Assembly (NCBI GenBank): GCA_028285345.1 | Contig: JANQPT010000012.1 | Span: forward strand, 124,001-188,000 | DNA length: 64,000 nucleotides | DNA from: Planctomycetales bacterium | GTDB lineage: Bacteria; Planctomycetota; Planctomycetia; Planctomycetales; Planctomycetaceae | Direction: 5' to 3' | Shown: positions 1 to 8,570 of the stretch, one piece after another | How positions within the stretch are numbered: position 1 is the stretch's first letter | How the letters are laid out: every line of letters begins with the position of its first letter | Made by a program: the position numbers and the translations under genes | Notes under the pieces: model-generated | Seen by the model: only the letters and a program-made list of their open reading frames with translations | Databases searched by the model: none | What the model was told of the DNA's origin: nothing

Positions 1-500
1 TGCGCAGCATATCGGCAGGATTCGAATCCAGGCAGAGAAGACAGGCAATCGGCGAGCGTTCGAAACATCGTGACTGACGTCGGCGAGAATGTTAGCGATT
101 CTTCTGAGATGACTCTAGATGAATCCTGCCCATCGGCACGGAGGTACAACGCCCGATCGACGAGGTCCCATTGCCATGGACGGCGATTGCTGGTTCCAAT
201 CAGCTCCCGTCGCACGTCGAGGAGCCACGTATATTAGGGAATCAAACTAGACGACAAGGGCAACAATAGTGCAATTTCGTGGGCGATGTAATTGCGCAAA
301 GCGCCCGGATCCCCTGACAGTCACGATGCCATCACCCGTCAACTCAAAACACCCGTATTACGAGTTAACAGAGATATAAAGAGATACTGATTCAGTTCGG
401 TGATGCGCTCTTTAGTTTCAATTTAGCGCAATGTGCCAATGTAATTCAGCTCAGGGCCTGCCCATTGCGAGGTTTCAATTGTTTCAAGGAGGAAACGGCC
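1..500. other. Intergenic, no gene seen
   Basis: No ORF with a convincing start or recognisable protein lies here on either strand. The last 150 bases are AT-richer than the rest and probably hold the promoter of the exported protein that starts at 501, but I see no promoter elements I would commit to. The left edge may contain the end of a gene outside the window. Confidence 0.5.
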
Positions 501-1637
501 GTGAGGATATCCCACTGGGTGGTGATCATTGCAGTCCTGCAATGTACCGCTGACGCATCACCGCTAAAGGCGTCGGAACCCGAATTCATCAAATTTGCCG
601 ACGCCGCCGGGCCGAAGGATGCGTTTTCGGTCCACAACGATACTTATGGCTTGAAGGAAACCTCGGGACTTGACGTCACGCAGGTCGGGTTTCACTCGAA
701 CTGGCACAGCGGAAATTGCTGCGGAGGATCGGCGTGTGGTTACGGCTGTCAATGCAGCGGTTGCGGTCAGCATGGATGCGGTTGCGGTCAGCAAGGATGC
801 GGGTGCGGCGGATCGTCCTGTTGTGGGTGCCGCAAATTATTCCAAAGCGACCACTGCTTCGATGGATTTATCGAACCAGTGACAAATCCGGTGCGGTTTA
901 TCGATCCACGCTCCATGACGCGGCTACGCGGTCTGTTCATCAATCAACTGATTCCAGAGGATTCGATTCTGGGCGGCGGCGACTTGCAGCTTTACGCGGC
1001 CCAACTGTCAGTAGCGTTGAATGAACGCCTATCCGTCATCGCCCAAAAGGACGGCTATATTACGCTGCAGTCGGACGCACTGGGAGACTCCAGTGGCTGG
1101 GGCGACCTGGCGTGCGGGTTCAAATACGTGCTGGTCCGCGATCCCGAAGAACAATTCCTGCTCAGTTCTGGTTTGATCTACGAATGGAATCAGGGCAGCA
1201 GTGACGTCTTTCAGGGCAATGGCGACGGTCTGTGGACGTTTTTCCTGACGATGGGGCAAGAGTTTGATACCGCTCACTTCGTCGCCACGATCGGCTGGAA
1301 CATCCCCAACAACCCCAATCTCGAGAGCACGTCGTTTTATTACAGCCTGCACTTGGACAATGAGATCGCCGAAGATTTCTACGCCCTGTTGGAAATGAAC
1401 GGGATTCAATACACCCGTAGCGGCGGCCTTCTGCCGGGGGTAACGACCGAGGGCGGCGATTTGATTAACCTTGGCGCAGGTGACGTCGCCGGCAATCACT
1501 TCCTCTCTTTGGCCGTTGGTGCGGTCTACAAACTCAGCGAATCAGTCCACCTCGGCGGAGCATGGGAGTTTCCGCTGACTCAGCGCAAGGACTTGTTCGA
1601 GAGCCGAACGACGGCAACGTTGAGCTTTATCTATTGA
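501..1637 (+). CDS. Exported Cys/Gly-rich protein, probable outer-membrane barrel
   Basis: A secreted protein of about 378 residues with no function I can name. I chose the GTG at 501 over an upstream ATG at 465 because AAGGAGG at 486-492 sits at correct spacing, and the protein then begins directly with a signal peptide (hydrophobic core VVIIAVLQ, likely cut near TADA). Residues about 73-110 form a remarkable Cys/Gly cluster with 13 cysteines in CGC/GCG patterns. The remaining 250 residues alternate polar and hydrophobic residues, as in amphipathic beta strands, and end in an aromatic residue (FIY), as outer-membrane barrels often do. Barrel fold and cell-surface location are inferences. The gene is monocistronic and followed by a strong terminator. 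Confidence 0.7.
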   Translation: MRISHWVVIIAVLQCTADASPLKASEPEFIKFADAAGPKDAFSVHNDTYGLKETSGLDVTQVGFHSNWHSGNCCGGSACGYGCQCSGCGQHGCGCGQQGCGCGGSSCCGCRKLFQSDHCFDGFIEPVTNPVRFIDPRSMTRLRGLFINQLIPEDSILGGGDLQLYAAQLSVALNERLSVIAQKDGYITLQSDALGDSSGWGDLACGFKYVLVRDPEEQFLLSSGLIYEWNQGSSDVFQGNGDGLWTFFLTMGQEFDTAHFVATIGWNIPNNPNLESTSFYYSLHLDNEIAEDFYALLEMNGIQYTRSGGLLPGVTTEGGDLINLGAGDVAGNHFLSLAVGAVYKLSESVHLGGAWEFPLTQRKDLFESRTTATLSFIY

Positions 1638-1671
1638 TCGTCGGCATCAAGCTGCCGAGAAGTTTACAGAC

Positions 1672-1710
1672 CGCCCGTGACGAACGACGATTCGTCGCGG
1701 GCGTTTTCTT
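1672..1710 (+). terminator. Rho-independent terminator after the Cys/Gly-rich gene
   Basis: CGCCCG then GACGAA pair with TTCGTC then CGGGCG around a six-base loop, with one opposed unpaired base on each arm, followed directly by TTTTCTT. It lies 35 bases after the stop codon of the gene ending at 1637. Confidence 0.85.
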
Positions 1711-2149
1711 TGGCGGGTGCCATGTGACGATACTGTGCCCCACGGTTTTTGCGTGCCGTAGCGATTGTATCGCGAACAGCCAGAGGTCAACTGGCAAATT
1801 TCGGCGGAAAACTCTTCCAGGCTTACGCGAGCAAACCTTGCATCACGCCAATCCTGCAATTGGGAGTCGGTTTTCGGCGGAACGTCGATGATCGCGAAAT
1901 TGATGTGGTATGTTTGGCTTGTCGATCGATTGAAGTTCCCACGGATGTCGACGGATGACGCTGAGTCGCATCGCCCGCTCGGGGTGGTTGATGCGGATCA
2001 TCAGCGACCCGCCGACTGCAACAGTCTCGAAATTGCCTGCCAGGCAAGCCAAAAGGAGGCCAAGATGCAAGATCCACCCTGCTATCAAAACTGAGAAGTC
2101 AGCCAGGGCTTCTCACGCTGAAAGCGTTGACCATTGTAGTTCCACGGAC
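1711..2149. other. Intergenic, no supported gene
   Basis: This stretch separates the terminators of two convergent genes. Short ORFs exist on both strands (for example minus 1843-2088) but none has a clear ribosome binding site or a recognisable product. I see no repeat or RNA structure. Confidence 0.45.
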
Positions 2150-2187
2150 AAAAACAGCCGCCGATCATTGCCCGGATCGGCGGCTGT
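2150..2187 (-). terminator. Rho-independent terminator of the prolyl oligopeptidase gene
   Basis: A perfect 13-base stem (ACAGCCGCCGATC at 2154-2166 with its complement at 2175-2187) and an eight-base loop. On the minus strand it is followed by TTTT. It lies just past the stop codon at 2196. Confidence 0.85.
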
Positions 2188-2195
2188 TGTCGTGT

Positions 2196-4307
2196 CTATT
2201 GGACGGGAACGCCCAACTCCTCGAACAAGAAGCCAAGTTCATACGTCAGATCCTCGATCCGCGTACTCACCGGACGGCCGCGGGAATGGCCCGCTTTGGT
2301 GTCGTAGTGCAACAGGACCGGATTGGCTTCGTGGCTGAAGGCCTGCATTAGCGCTGCCATCTTGCGGGCATGGCAGGGATCAACCCGCGTATCGGCGTCT
2401 CCGGTAATCAACAGCAGCGCCGGATACTTCGTGCCCCGTTTGACGTTGTGGTAGGGCGAATACGCTTTGAGCACTTTGAACTGCTCGGGATCCTCCGCCG
2501 AACCGTATTCCGGCACCCAAAACTTAGCTACCAAAAACCGATGATATCGGACCATGTCCAACAGCGGGTACGAACAGACGACGGCGCGAAACAGCTCGGG
2601 ACGTTGCGTCATCGCCGCTCCCACCAACAACCCCCCGTTGCTGCCGCCGGCGATTGCCAATTTGTTGGAATTGGTATACCCATGATCCATCAGCCACTGC
2701 GCAGCGGCGTAAAAGTCATCGAAAACATTTTGCTTGCGGTCCAGCATGCCGGCCTCGTGCCATTTCTCGCCGAATTCCCCCCCGCCGCGCAGATTGGCAA
2801 CCGCGAAAACGCCTCCCTGCTCGATCCACGCCACCGCTCTCGGCGAGAACGACGGGGTTAAACTGATGTTGAACCCGCCGTAGCCATAGAGCAGCGTCGG
2901 ATTCTTGCCGTCCAGCTTCATCCCCCGTTGATGGATCACAAACATCGGCACCTTCGTGCCGTCTTTGGACTGGTAGAAGACCTGCTTGAGCTCGAACTTT
3001 GCGCTATCCACCGGAATATTCAGCCGCGCCCAAACTGATTGATCGCCCGTGGCGACCGTGTCGCGATAAATCGTCGACGGGATATGGAACGAACTGAATG
3101 AAAAGAACGCGTCCGGATTCTTCCATTCGCCGATGACTTCACTCACCGTGCCCAGTGCCGGGAATTTGACGTCGCGCACATGAGTGCCGTCGGGGTCATA
3201 AACGCGAAGCTGAGATTTCACGTTGTCGAGATAATTGACGAACAACTTGCCGCCACAGAGCGAGAAATCTTCGAGCACGGCGTCGCTGTGCGGGATGATT
3301 TCTTTCCAGCGATCGCGCTCCGGGTGCTGTAAGTCGATTTCCAATATGCGTCCGTTCGAGGCCTTCCAATTGGTGCGAACAAACAGGCGGTTCTCGATCG
3401 CCGCTCCGAAGAAGCGGGCATTGATGTCGTCGACAATGGGCCGGACAGGGCCGTCAGCGATGATGTCCTTGAAGAACAAATCGGACTTCGGCGCCGCCGA
3501 TCCGTACAGCACATGGATGATCAAATACTGCCCCCCTTCGGAGATCCCGGCGAAGAGGATTTTTCCGGCATCGTAACCGTCGCCGAAAACTTTCGTGTCG
3601 TCAGTGATGCTTCCGCCGACGCGGTGGCGGAAAATCCGCGGACCGTCGTCGTCGTGCTTTGTGTAGTAGCAGTCCTTCTTATTCGGCGTGAGCGACGCGC
3701 CGAAATAGCGCGCTCGGGGCAACACGTCGTTGAGGTTTTTGCGGGCATCGACATCAAAGAATTTGATCTCGATTTCATCTTCCCCTCCCGTGCGGACCGC
3801 GTAGAGCATCAGTTTGCCGTCTTCGGATATCGCCGTGATGCTCACGGTCTTGCTGCCGTCGTCGCTCAGGTCAGCCGGATCGATGAGTACCTCGTCCGGC
3901 CCCTTAGCGCCTTGACGGAGGCAGATCACGGAAAGGTCCTGGTCTGCCGCGCGTTTCATAAAGAAATAACGTTCACCGCGCACCTGCGGCAGTCCCACCG
4001 CGTCGACCTTCATCAATTCGCCCAATCGCCGGGCGATCTTCTCGCGGCCCTTCAGGTGGCCCAATACTTGATCGGTGTATTCGTTTTGTTGTTTGATCCA
4101 GGCGCGCGTTTCCGGGCTGTTTTGGTCCTCCAGCCAGCGGTAGGGATCAACAATTTCTTCACCATGCAGCACATCGGTGACAGGAACGGCTTTGGTTTGA
4201 GGAGGGGGAATTTGCTTATCGGCCGCCCGGGTCACGGCGGCAGCTCCCCAAACATGCATGATTGCAACGAATCCCATTGAGAACATCTTCAGTGCCGTGT
4301 TTATCAT
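2196..4307 (-). CDS. Prolyl oligopeptidase, S9A family, exported
   Basis: A serine peptidase cleaving after proline in peptides, about 703 residues, the normal family length plus a leader. The N-terminus is a signal peptide (MINTALKMFSMGF..., cut near TRAAD), so action is outside the cytoplasm. It is followed by the family start motif DPYRWLED, a beta-propeller region (about 80-420) and an alpha/beta hydrolase domain. Catalytic Ser556 is in GGSNGGLL, Asp643 in GDADTRVDP and His674 in KAGHSRGRP. I chose the ATG at 4307 over one at 4340 because CAGGACGG lies just upstream and the signal peptide then starts cleanly. Monocistronic, with its own terminator. Substrate is unknown; it probably trims peptides in nutrient scavenging. 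Confidence 0.93.
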   Translation of the reverse strand: MINTALKMFSMGFVAIMHVWGAAAVTRAADKQIPPPQTKAVPVTDVLHGEEIVDPYRWLEDQNSPETRAWIKQQNEYTDQVLGHLKGREKIARRLGELMKVDAVGLPQVRGERYFFMKRAADQDLSVICLRQGAKGPDEVLIDPADLSDDGSKTVSITAISEDGKLMLYAVRTGGEDEIEIKFFDVDARKNLNDVLPRARYFGASLTPNKKDCYYTKHDDDGPRIFRHRVGGSITDDTKVFGDGYDAGKILFAGISEGGQYLIIHVLYGSAAPKSDLFFKDIIADGPVRPIVDDINARFFGAAIENRLFVRTNWKASNGRILEIDLQHPERDRWKEIIPHSDAVLEDFSLCGGKLFVNYLDNVKSQLRVYDPDGTHVRDVKFPALGTVSEVIGEWKNPDAFFSFSSFHIPSTIYRDTVATGDQSVWARLNIPVDSAKFELKQVFYQSKDGTKVPMFVIHQRGMKLDGKNPTLLYGYGGFNISLTPSFSPRAVAWIEQGGVFAVANLRGGGEFGEKWHEAGMLDRKQNVFDDFYAAAQWLMDHGYTNSNKLAIAGGSNGGLLVGAAMTQRPELFRAVVCSYPLLDMVRYHRFLVAKFWVPEYGSAEDPEQFKVLKAYSPYHNVKRGTKYPALLLITGDADTRVDPCHARKMAALMQAFSHEANPVLLHYDTKAGHSRGRPVSTRIEDLTYELGFLFEELGVPVQ

Positions 4308-4592
4308 TATTATCCGTCCTGAGCTTAGAGTGCGTTGCATGTTACGAACGATCAGTTGATGGAAATCCTGTCAGGCTCGATTATGATTGACTCCTGCCGT
4401 CGCAGGAGCGGCGGAGTCGGCAGGCGACTCGTGATCCAACCACCCTGAGTTGACAGGCCCCAGAAGTGGGCCGCACGCTCGTTGGCGTGCTCATTGGAGA
4501 TTTCTCAACCCGTCAATTCAGATTAGTTGATGCACTAGGAGAATTTATCGCCAGGCTGCAGGCCATGGCAAGAGAGAGGGCTGGATTCTGCC

Positions 4593-5696
4593 TTGAAGAT
4601 CAAGCTGCTGCTGGTGATTCCGACGCTCGATCGATCGGGGGCCGAAAAACAACTGTCGCTGTTGGCCTCGCGTTTGCCCGCCGACCAATTCGACGTGCGC
4701 GTCGTCGCCCTGACACGTGGCGGTCCCTACGCAGATGAATTGGCGGAGCATCAGATCCCGGTCGACGTCTTGGGCAAGCGCTTTAAGTTTGATCCCACGA
4801 CGCTGTTGCGTCTGCGGCGAATCATCCAGGAGTGGCGGCCCGAGATTGTGCATACCTGGCTGTTTGCGGCAAACAGCTACGGACGGCTCGTATTGGGAAA
4901 ACGCCCCGCCTGCAAAGTCATCGTTTCCGAACGGTGCGTCGACTCGTGGAAATCGGGGTGGCAGCTATGGCTGGACCGGAAGCTGATTTCTCGTACAAAT
5001 TTGCTGGTCGGCAACTCTCATAGCGTCACGGATTTCTATGGTCATGTGGGAGTCCCCGGACGAATGTTGCGGGTGGTGCATAACGGCATCGACTTGCCCG
5101 CAGCGCCTCCCGCAACACGGGATGAGCTTCGCAAAGAATTGCAACTGCCTACCGATGCGCGCGTTGTGGGCTACGTGGGCCGACTCGCCCCGCAAAAACG
5201 CGTCAAAGACCTCGTGTGGTGCATGGAGTTGCTTAGCAATTTGCAGCCGCAGATTCATTTGCTGCTGATCGGCGACGGCCCGGACAGGGATATGCTGGAA
5301 CGCCTCGTTCGCAAAACAGAGAACAGCGACCGGGTCCGCTTTATGGGGCATCAGGCAGATCCCAGACGCCTCATGCCCGTGATCGAAGTCTTTTGGCTGG
5401 GGAGCGAATTTGAAGGCCTGTCCAATAGCCTGATGGAAGCGATGGCGGCCGGATTGCCGGTCGTCGCCACAGACATTCCTGCAAATCGCGAATTGGTTGT
5501 GCCGGGAACGACGGGTGAACTGGTTCCCGTCGGCGACAATGTCGCCCGCGCCAAGGAAACCGACGTTTTGCTGAAGGACGCGGATCAACGTGCCGCGTTT
5601 GGTCAGGCCGGCCAGGCGCGGATCCGCGATCATTTTTCCATTGAGGCAATGGTCGAAGGTTACGCTGCGCTGTATCGTGAAGTATTGGCGGAGTGA
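4593..5696 (+). CDS. GT4-family glycosyltransferase
   Basis: A retaining glycosyltransferase of the GT-B fold, 367 residues, a normal family length. The N-terminal acceptor domain opens with IPTLDRSGAEKQLSLL, typical of the family. The C-terminal nucleotide-sugar domain has GYVGRLAPQKRV and the EGLSNSLMEAMAAGLPVVATD signature with the conserved E-x7-E pair near residues 270-280. The start is a TTG at 4593 with a purine-rich AGAGAGGG upstream; no better ATG exists in frame. The next gene, asparagine synthetase, follows in the same direction after 62 bases. GT4 and asnB pairs are common in polysaccharide or lipopolysaccharide loci, so a role in surface glycan synthesis is likely. Donor and acceptor are unknown. 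Confidence 0.9.
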   Translation: MKIKLLLVIPTLDRSGAEKQLSLLASRLPADQFDVRVVALTRGGPYADELAEHQIPVDVLGKRFKFDPTTLLRLRRIIQEWRPEIVHTWLFAANSYGRLVLGKRPACKVIVSERCVDSWKSGWQLWLDRKLISRTNLLVGNSHSVTDFYGHVGVPGRMLRVVHNGIDLPAAPPATRDELRKELQLPTDARVVGYVGRLAPQKRVKDLVWCMELLSNLQPQIHLLLIGDGPDRDMLERLVRKTENSDRVRFMGHQADPRRLMPVIEVFWLGSEFEGLSNSLMEAMAAGLPVVATDIPANRELVVPGTTGELVPVGDNVARAKETDVLLKDADQRAAFGQAGQARIRDHFSIEAMVEGYAALYREVLAE

Positions 5697-5758
5697 CACG
5701 GCAGGTCGGCAAAGTTGTCGTTTCAACGCGCGGCGGTCGAATTCATTCGAGGGTTAAT

Positions 5759-7750
5759 ATGTGCGGGATTACCGGAGCCGCTTGGACTGAGCGCGAACAG
5801 CCGCTGGAGCAATCCGTCCTGGAGCGGATGACAAGCGTCTTGGCGCATCGAGGCCCGGATGACTTCGGCTTGTATCACTCGGCGCAACAGGCAAACCAGT
5901 CCGAGCCGGCCGCGGGTGCGGCTCTCGGACATCGGCGGCTGTCGATCATCGACCTCGCCGGCGGGCGTCAACCCCTTTGCAACGAAGACGGGACGATCTG
6001 GGTCGCATTCAACGGCGAGATCTACAATTACCGCGAGCTGCAATCGGAACTGGAGCAAAGCGGGCATCGCTTCAGCACGTCCTGCGATACCGAAACGATC
6101 GTGCATTTGTACGAAGAACTGGGACCCGACTGCGTGTCGCGTCTGCGCGGCATGTTTGCTTTCGCCGTCTGGGACGATCGGCAAAAGCAATTGTTTCTCG
6201 CCCGCGACCGGCTGGGACAAAAGCCGCTCGTCTACCGGCAAGAATCCGAGCGGCTGTTATTTGCCAGCGAACTAAAGAGCTTGCTACAGGTCCCCGGGCT
6301 GCCCCGTGAAGTGGATCCGACGGCACTCAACGAGTATTTGACGTTTCAATATGTCCCCGCCCCGCGCTGTTTGCTCAAAGGTTTTCAAAAACTTCCGCCG
6401 GCGCACACGGCGGTCTACCGCGACGGGACGCTAACTCTGAAGCGGTATTGGCAACCGGGATATGATGATTTCGATCAGGACGCCGCGCGAATCGATTTTG
6501 GAAGCGCGCAAGATCCCGCTGCTCAGCAAACACGCGATCAATTGCGCGAAACACTCACCGAAGCGGTGCGGCTCAGAATGCGCAGCGACGTCCCGTTGGG
6601 TGCGTTTCTGTCGGGGGGAGTCGATTCCACGATTGTTGTCGGGCTGATGCAGCAGCTCACCGAGCAGCCCGTTAAAACGTTCTCGATCGGGTTTCCGGTT
6701 GCGGCGTTTGATGAACGTTCCTTTGCGCGGGAAGCCGCACGGCATTTGGGGACAGACCATCACGAGGCTGTGGTCACGCCGGATGCGTTGGGAATTCTGC
6801 CCCGGCTGATTTGGCAGTACGACGAACCGTTTGCCGACAGCTCCGCGATTCCCACGATGTACCTCTCGGAGATCACGCGCCGCGAGGTCACCGTCGCGCT
6901 GACCGGCGACGGGGGCGACGAATTGTTCGCCGGCTATGATCGTTACCAAGCGGTGCAAATCGCCGCCTGGTTCGACAGGCTTCCCGCACCGATTCGGAAG
7001 CTGGCCACGCTGAAGCTGTGGCAGCATTTGCCGGCGTCGGTCCGCCAGAAATCGCGCCGACGACGATTAAAGCGGCTGCTCTCGGCGCTGGGTGAGCCTC
7101 CCGAACGGCGTTACTTGAAGTGGATCAGCATTTTTGATGACGATCGCCGCACAGCGTTACTCTCCCCTGATCTTGCCGCAGAGTTGGGCAATGCGGATCC
7201 CGCCCTGCCCTTGTTATCTGCGTATGAGGCCTGCCGGGATCGCGATTTTGTGACGCGTACGACCTGTGCAGACGTGTTGACGTATCTCCCGGGCGACATC
7301 CTCACGAAGGTCGATATTGCGAGCATGTCCTACGGATTGGAATGCCGCAGCCCGTTTTTGGATCACCACGTGGCGGAATTCGCGGCCCGCTTGCCGCTAT
7401 CAGCGAAGTTGCGCGGACGACGCGGCAAGCTGATCTTGCTGGAGACCTTCGGCGATTTGCTGCCGCCGTCGATCCAGCGCCGCCGAAAAATGGGATTTGG
7501 CGTGCCGTTGGATCACTGGTTTCGAAACGAACTCAAGCCGATGCTGCAAGAGACGCTGCTGGATCCAGTCTCGTTGAACCGCGGCTATTTTAAGCGGGGA
7601 GCGATCGAATCGCTGATTGAGGAACACTTGCAGAGCAAGTGGGATCACAGCTACCGCTTGTGGTCACTACTTTGTTTGGAGTTGTGGCAGCGGATGTTTG
7701 TGGACGGGCAGAGTGTTCCGGATGCCGTCCCTAACGCGAGCGGCGTTTGA
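5759..7750 (+). CDS. asnB: Asparagine synthase (glutamine-hydrolysing), class B
   Basis: Makes asparagine, or amidates a related substrate, from aspartate, ATP and glutamine. I start it at 5759 because the mature enzyme needs Cys2 as nucleophile and the protein there begins MCGITG; an ORF starting 66 bases earlier would bury it. The N-terminal Ntn-hydrolase glutaminase domain (2-200) has AHRGPD and FNGEIYN. The C-terminal synthetase domain has the PP-loop SGGVDS at 285-290 and the GDGGDELFAGYDRY motif. Length 663 fits the longer AsnB paralogues. Because it follows a glycosyltransferase, it may amidate a sugar or surface-polymer precursor rather than supply free asparagine; that is an inference from context. 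Confidence 0.93.
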   Translation: MCGITGAAWTEREQPLEQSVLERMTSVLAHRGPDDFGLYHSAQQANQSEPAAGAALGHRRLSIIDLAGGRQPLCNEDGTIWVAFNGEIYNYRELQSELEQSGHRFSTSCDTETIVHLYEELGPDCVSRLRGMFAFAVWDDRQKQLFLARDRLGQKPLVYRQESERLLFASELKSLLQVPGLPREVDPTALNEYLTFQYVPAPRCLLKGFQKLPPAHTAVYRDGTLTLKRYWQPGYDDFDQDAARIDFGSAQDPAAQQTRDQLRETLTEAVRLRMRSDVPLGAFLSGGVDSTIVVGLMQQLTEQPVKTFSIGFPVAAFDERSFAREAARHLGTDHHEAVVTPDALGILPRLIWQYDEPFADSSAIPTMYLSEITRREVTVALTGDGGDELFAGYDRYQAVQIAAWFDRLPAPIRKLATLKLWQHLPASVRQKSRRRRLKRLLSALGEPPERRYLKWISIFDDDRRTALLSPDLAAELGNADPALPLLSAYEACRDRDFVTRTTCADVLTYLPGDILTKVDIASMSYGLECRSPFLDHHVAEFAARLPLSAKLRGRRGKLILLETFGDLLPPSIQRRRKMGFGVPLDHWFRNELKPMLQETLLDPVSLNRGYFKRGAIESLIEEHLQSKWDHSYRLWSLLCLELWQRMFVDGQSVPDAVPNASGV

Positions 7751-7823
7751 TCTAGGAGAGTAGTTGTCGCTGTCTGCGTGATGCTTGAATTCTACTAATA
7801 GTTCCGCTGAATGAAGAGAAAAT
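7751..7823. other. Short spacer after asnB
   Basis: Spacer between the asnB stop codon and the left end of the palindromic element. No terminator with a clear T-run was found here, so the hairpins within the downstream element may serve that role. Confidence 0.35.
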
Positions 7824-8035
7824 GTAGGTCAGGCACGCTCTCGCGCGTTCGCCAACAGTATGCGTTACAAAGCAGTGTCGTCGCAGGTGCGCCGTTCAAC
7901 GAACCATGCCTGACGCGCTGCGGAGCGCCCTTTCCTTGGCCGCGTCAGGCATGGCGCGGCCAAAGGTTGGCGTTTGCAAAATGTGATCGGAGACAATCAG
8001 TTCATCTGCTTTGTCAATCAGCGTGCGTGACCTAC
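7824..8035. repeat. MITE-like palindromic element (212 bp)
   Basis: The ends are inverted repeats matching at 15 of 16 positions: GTAGGTCAGGCACGCT at 7824-7839 and AGCGTGCGTGACCTAC at 8020-8035. Inside are two mutually exclusive hairpins. One pairs CCATGCCTGACGCG (7904-7917) with 7941-7954. The other pairs TTGGCCGCG (7936-7944) with 7955-7963. The motif GTCAGGCA recurs in several copies. No transposase is encoded, and no target-site duplication is obvious. It could be a non-autonomous mobile element or an intergenic repeat family; copies elsewhere in the genome would decide. Confidence 0.55.
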
Positions 8036-8103
8036 CGTTAACTTGACCTTAGTTCAAATTCGCTGCAGACGGCTATCGTTTTACGAAGTCTGCAGATTAC
8101 ATG

Positions 8104-8138
8104 TTGACAACAACGGACCGTTTGTCTACAAATGTAGA
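8104..8138 (+). promoter_or_regulatory. BlaI-type operator and promoter of the blaI-M56 operon
   Basis: TTGACA at 8104-8109 is a consensus -35 box. A perfect dyad TCTACA-AA-TGTAGA spans 8125-8138 and matches the TACA/TGTA core of BlaI/MecI operators. The expected -10 region (TACAAA at 8128-8133) lies inside the dyad, so a bound repressor would block the promoter of its own operon. The start codon is 34 bases downstream. Confidence 0.8.
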
Positions 8139-8171
8139 TGAACGATTTGTTGTTTTTCCAGGAGCCGCCGC

Positions 8172-8570
8172 ATGCCTGCCAGTCGTCCTGATCCACTCTC
8201 CGCCGCCGAGTGGAAGGTAATGAAAATCGTGTGGGAGAAAAAAAGCTGCGCCGCTCGCGATGTCTGCGAGGCCGCCGGCGCATCGGAGGGCTGGGCGGCG
8301 AGCACCGTCAAGACACTGCTCCGCCGGCTCGTCGAAAAGGGCTATTTGAAAACCACGCAGGTCGGCAATAGCTTTCTCTACCGGCCGGCGCGGCCGGCGC
8401 TGAAATCGTTGTTCTCCGCCGCCGATTCGCTGCTGGAGCACGCCGTCGAAGGCACGGTGGCCCCGCTGCTGGCCTACATGGCCGAGAAGAGCAATCTGAG
8501 CGTCGAAGAAGTGGCGGAGTTGCGCGAACTGCTCGATGAACTGGCCCCCCCGCAGGAGGACGAGACATGA
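8172..8570 (+). CDS. BlaI/MecI-family transcriptional repressor
   Basis: A dimeric winged-helix repressor of 132 residues, the usual family length. The family opening PLSAAEWKVMKIVWEKKS is clear, followed by the recognition-helix region GWAASTVKTLLRRLVEKGYL and a C-terminal dimerisation helix pair. CAGGAG lies six bases before the ATG. In the classical system the repressor leaves DNA when the partner membrane peptidase triggers its cleavage. Its stop codon overlaps the start of the M56 peptidase gene (ATGA), so the two are translationally coupled. A perfect operator palindrome sits over its own promoter. The inducing signal is unknown; planctomycete BlaI systems are not confined to beta-lactams. 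Confidence 0.92.
   Translation: MPASRPDPLSAAEWKVMKIVWEKKSCAARDVCEAAGASEGWAASTVKTLLRRLVEKGYLKTTQVGNSFLYRPARPALKSLFSAADSLLEHAVEGTVAPLLAYMAEKSNLSVEEVAELRELLDELAPPQEDET

Noticed and set aside
17-31. GGATTCGAATCC resembling a tRNA T-arm
   Set aside because: It is a simple palindrome; the stem around the loop does not pair as a T-arm and no acceptor or anticodon arm lies nearby.
1843-2088. Small minus-strand ORF with a hydrophobic start
   Set aside because: No ribosome binding site, no recognisable product, and no terminator or neighbouring gene that fits it.
7811-8041. Short ORF within the MITE-like element
   Set aside because: Its sequence is dominated by the inverted repeats and has no protein-like composition or ribosome binding site.
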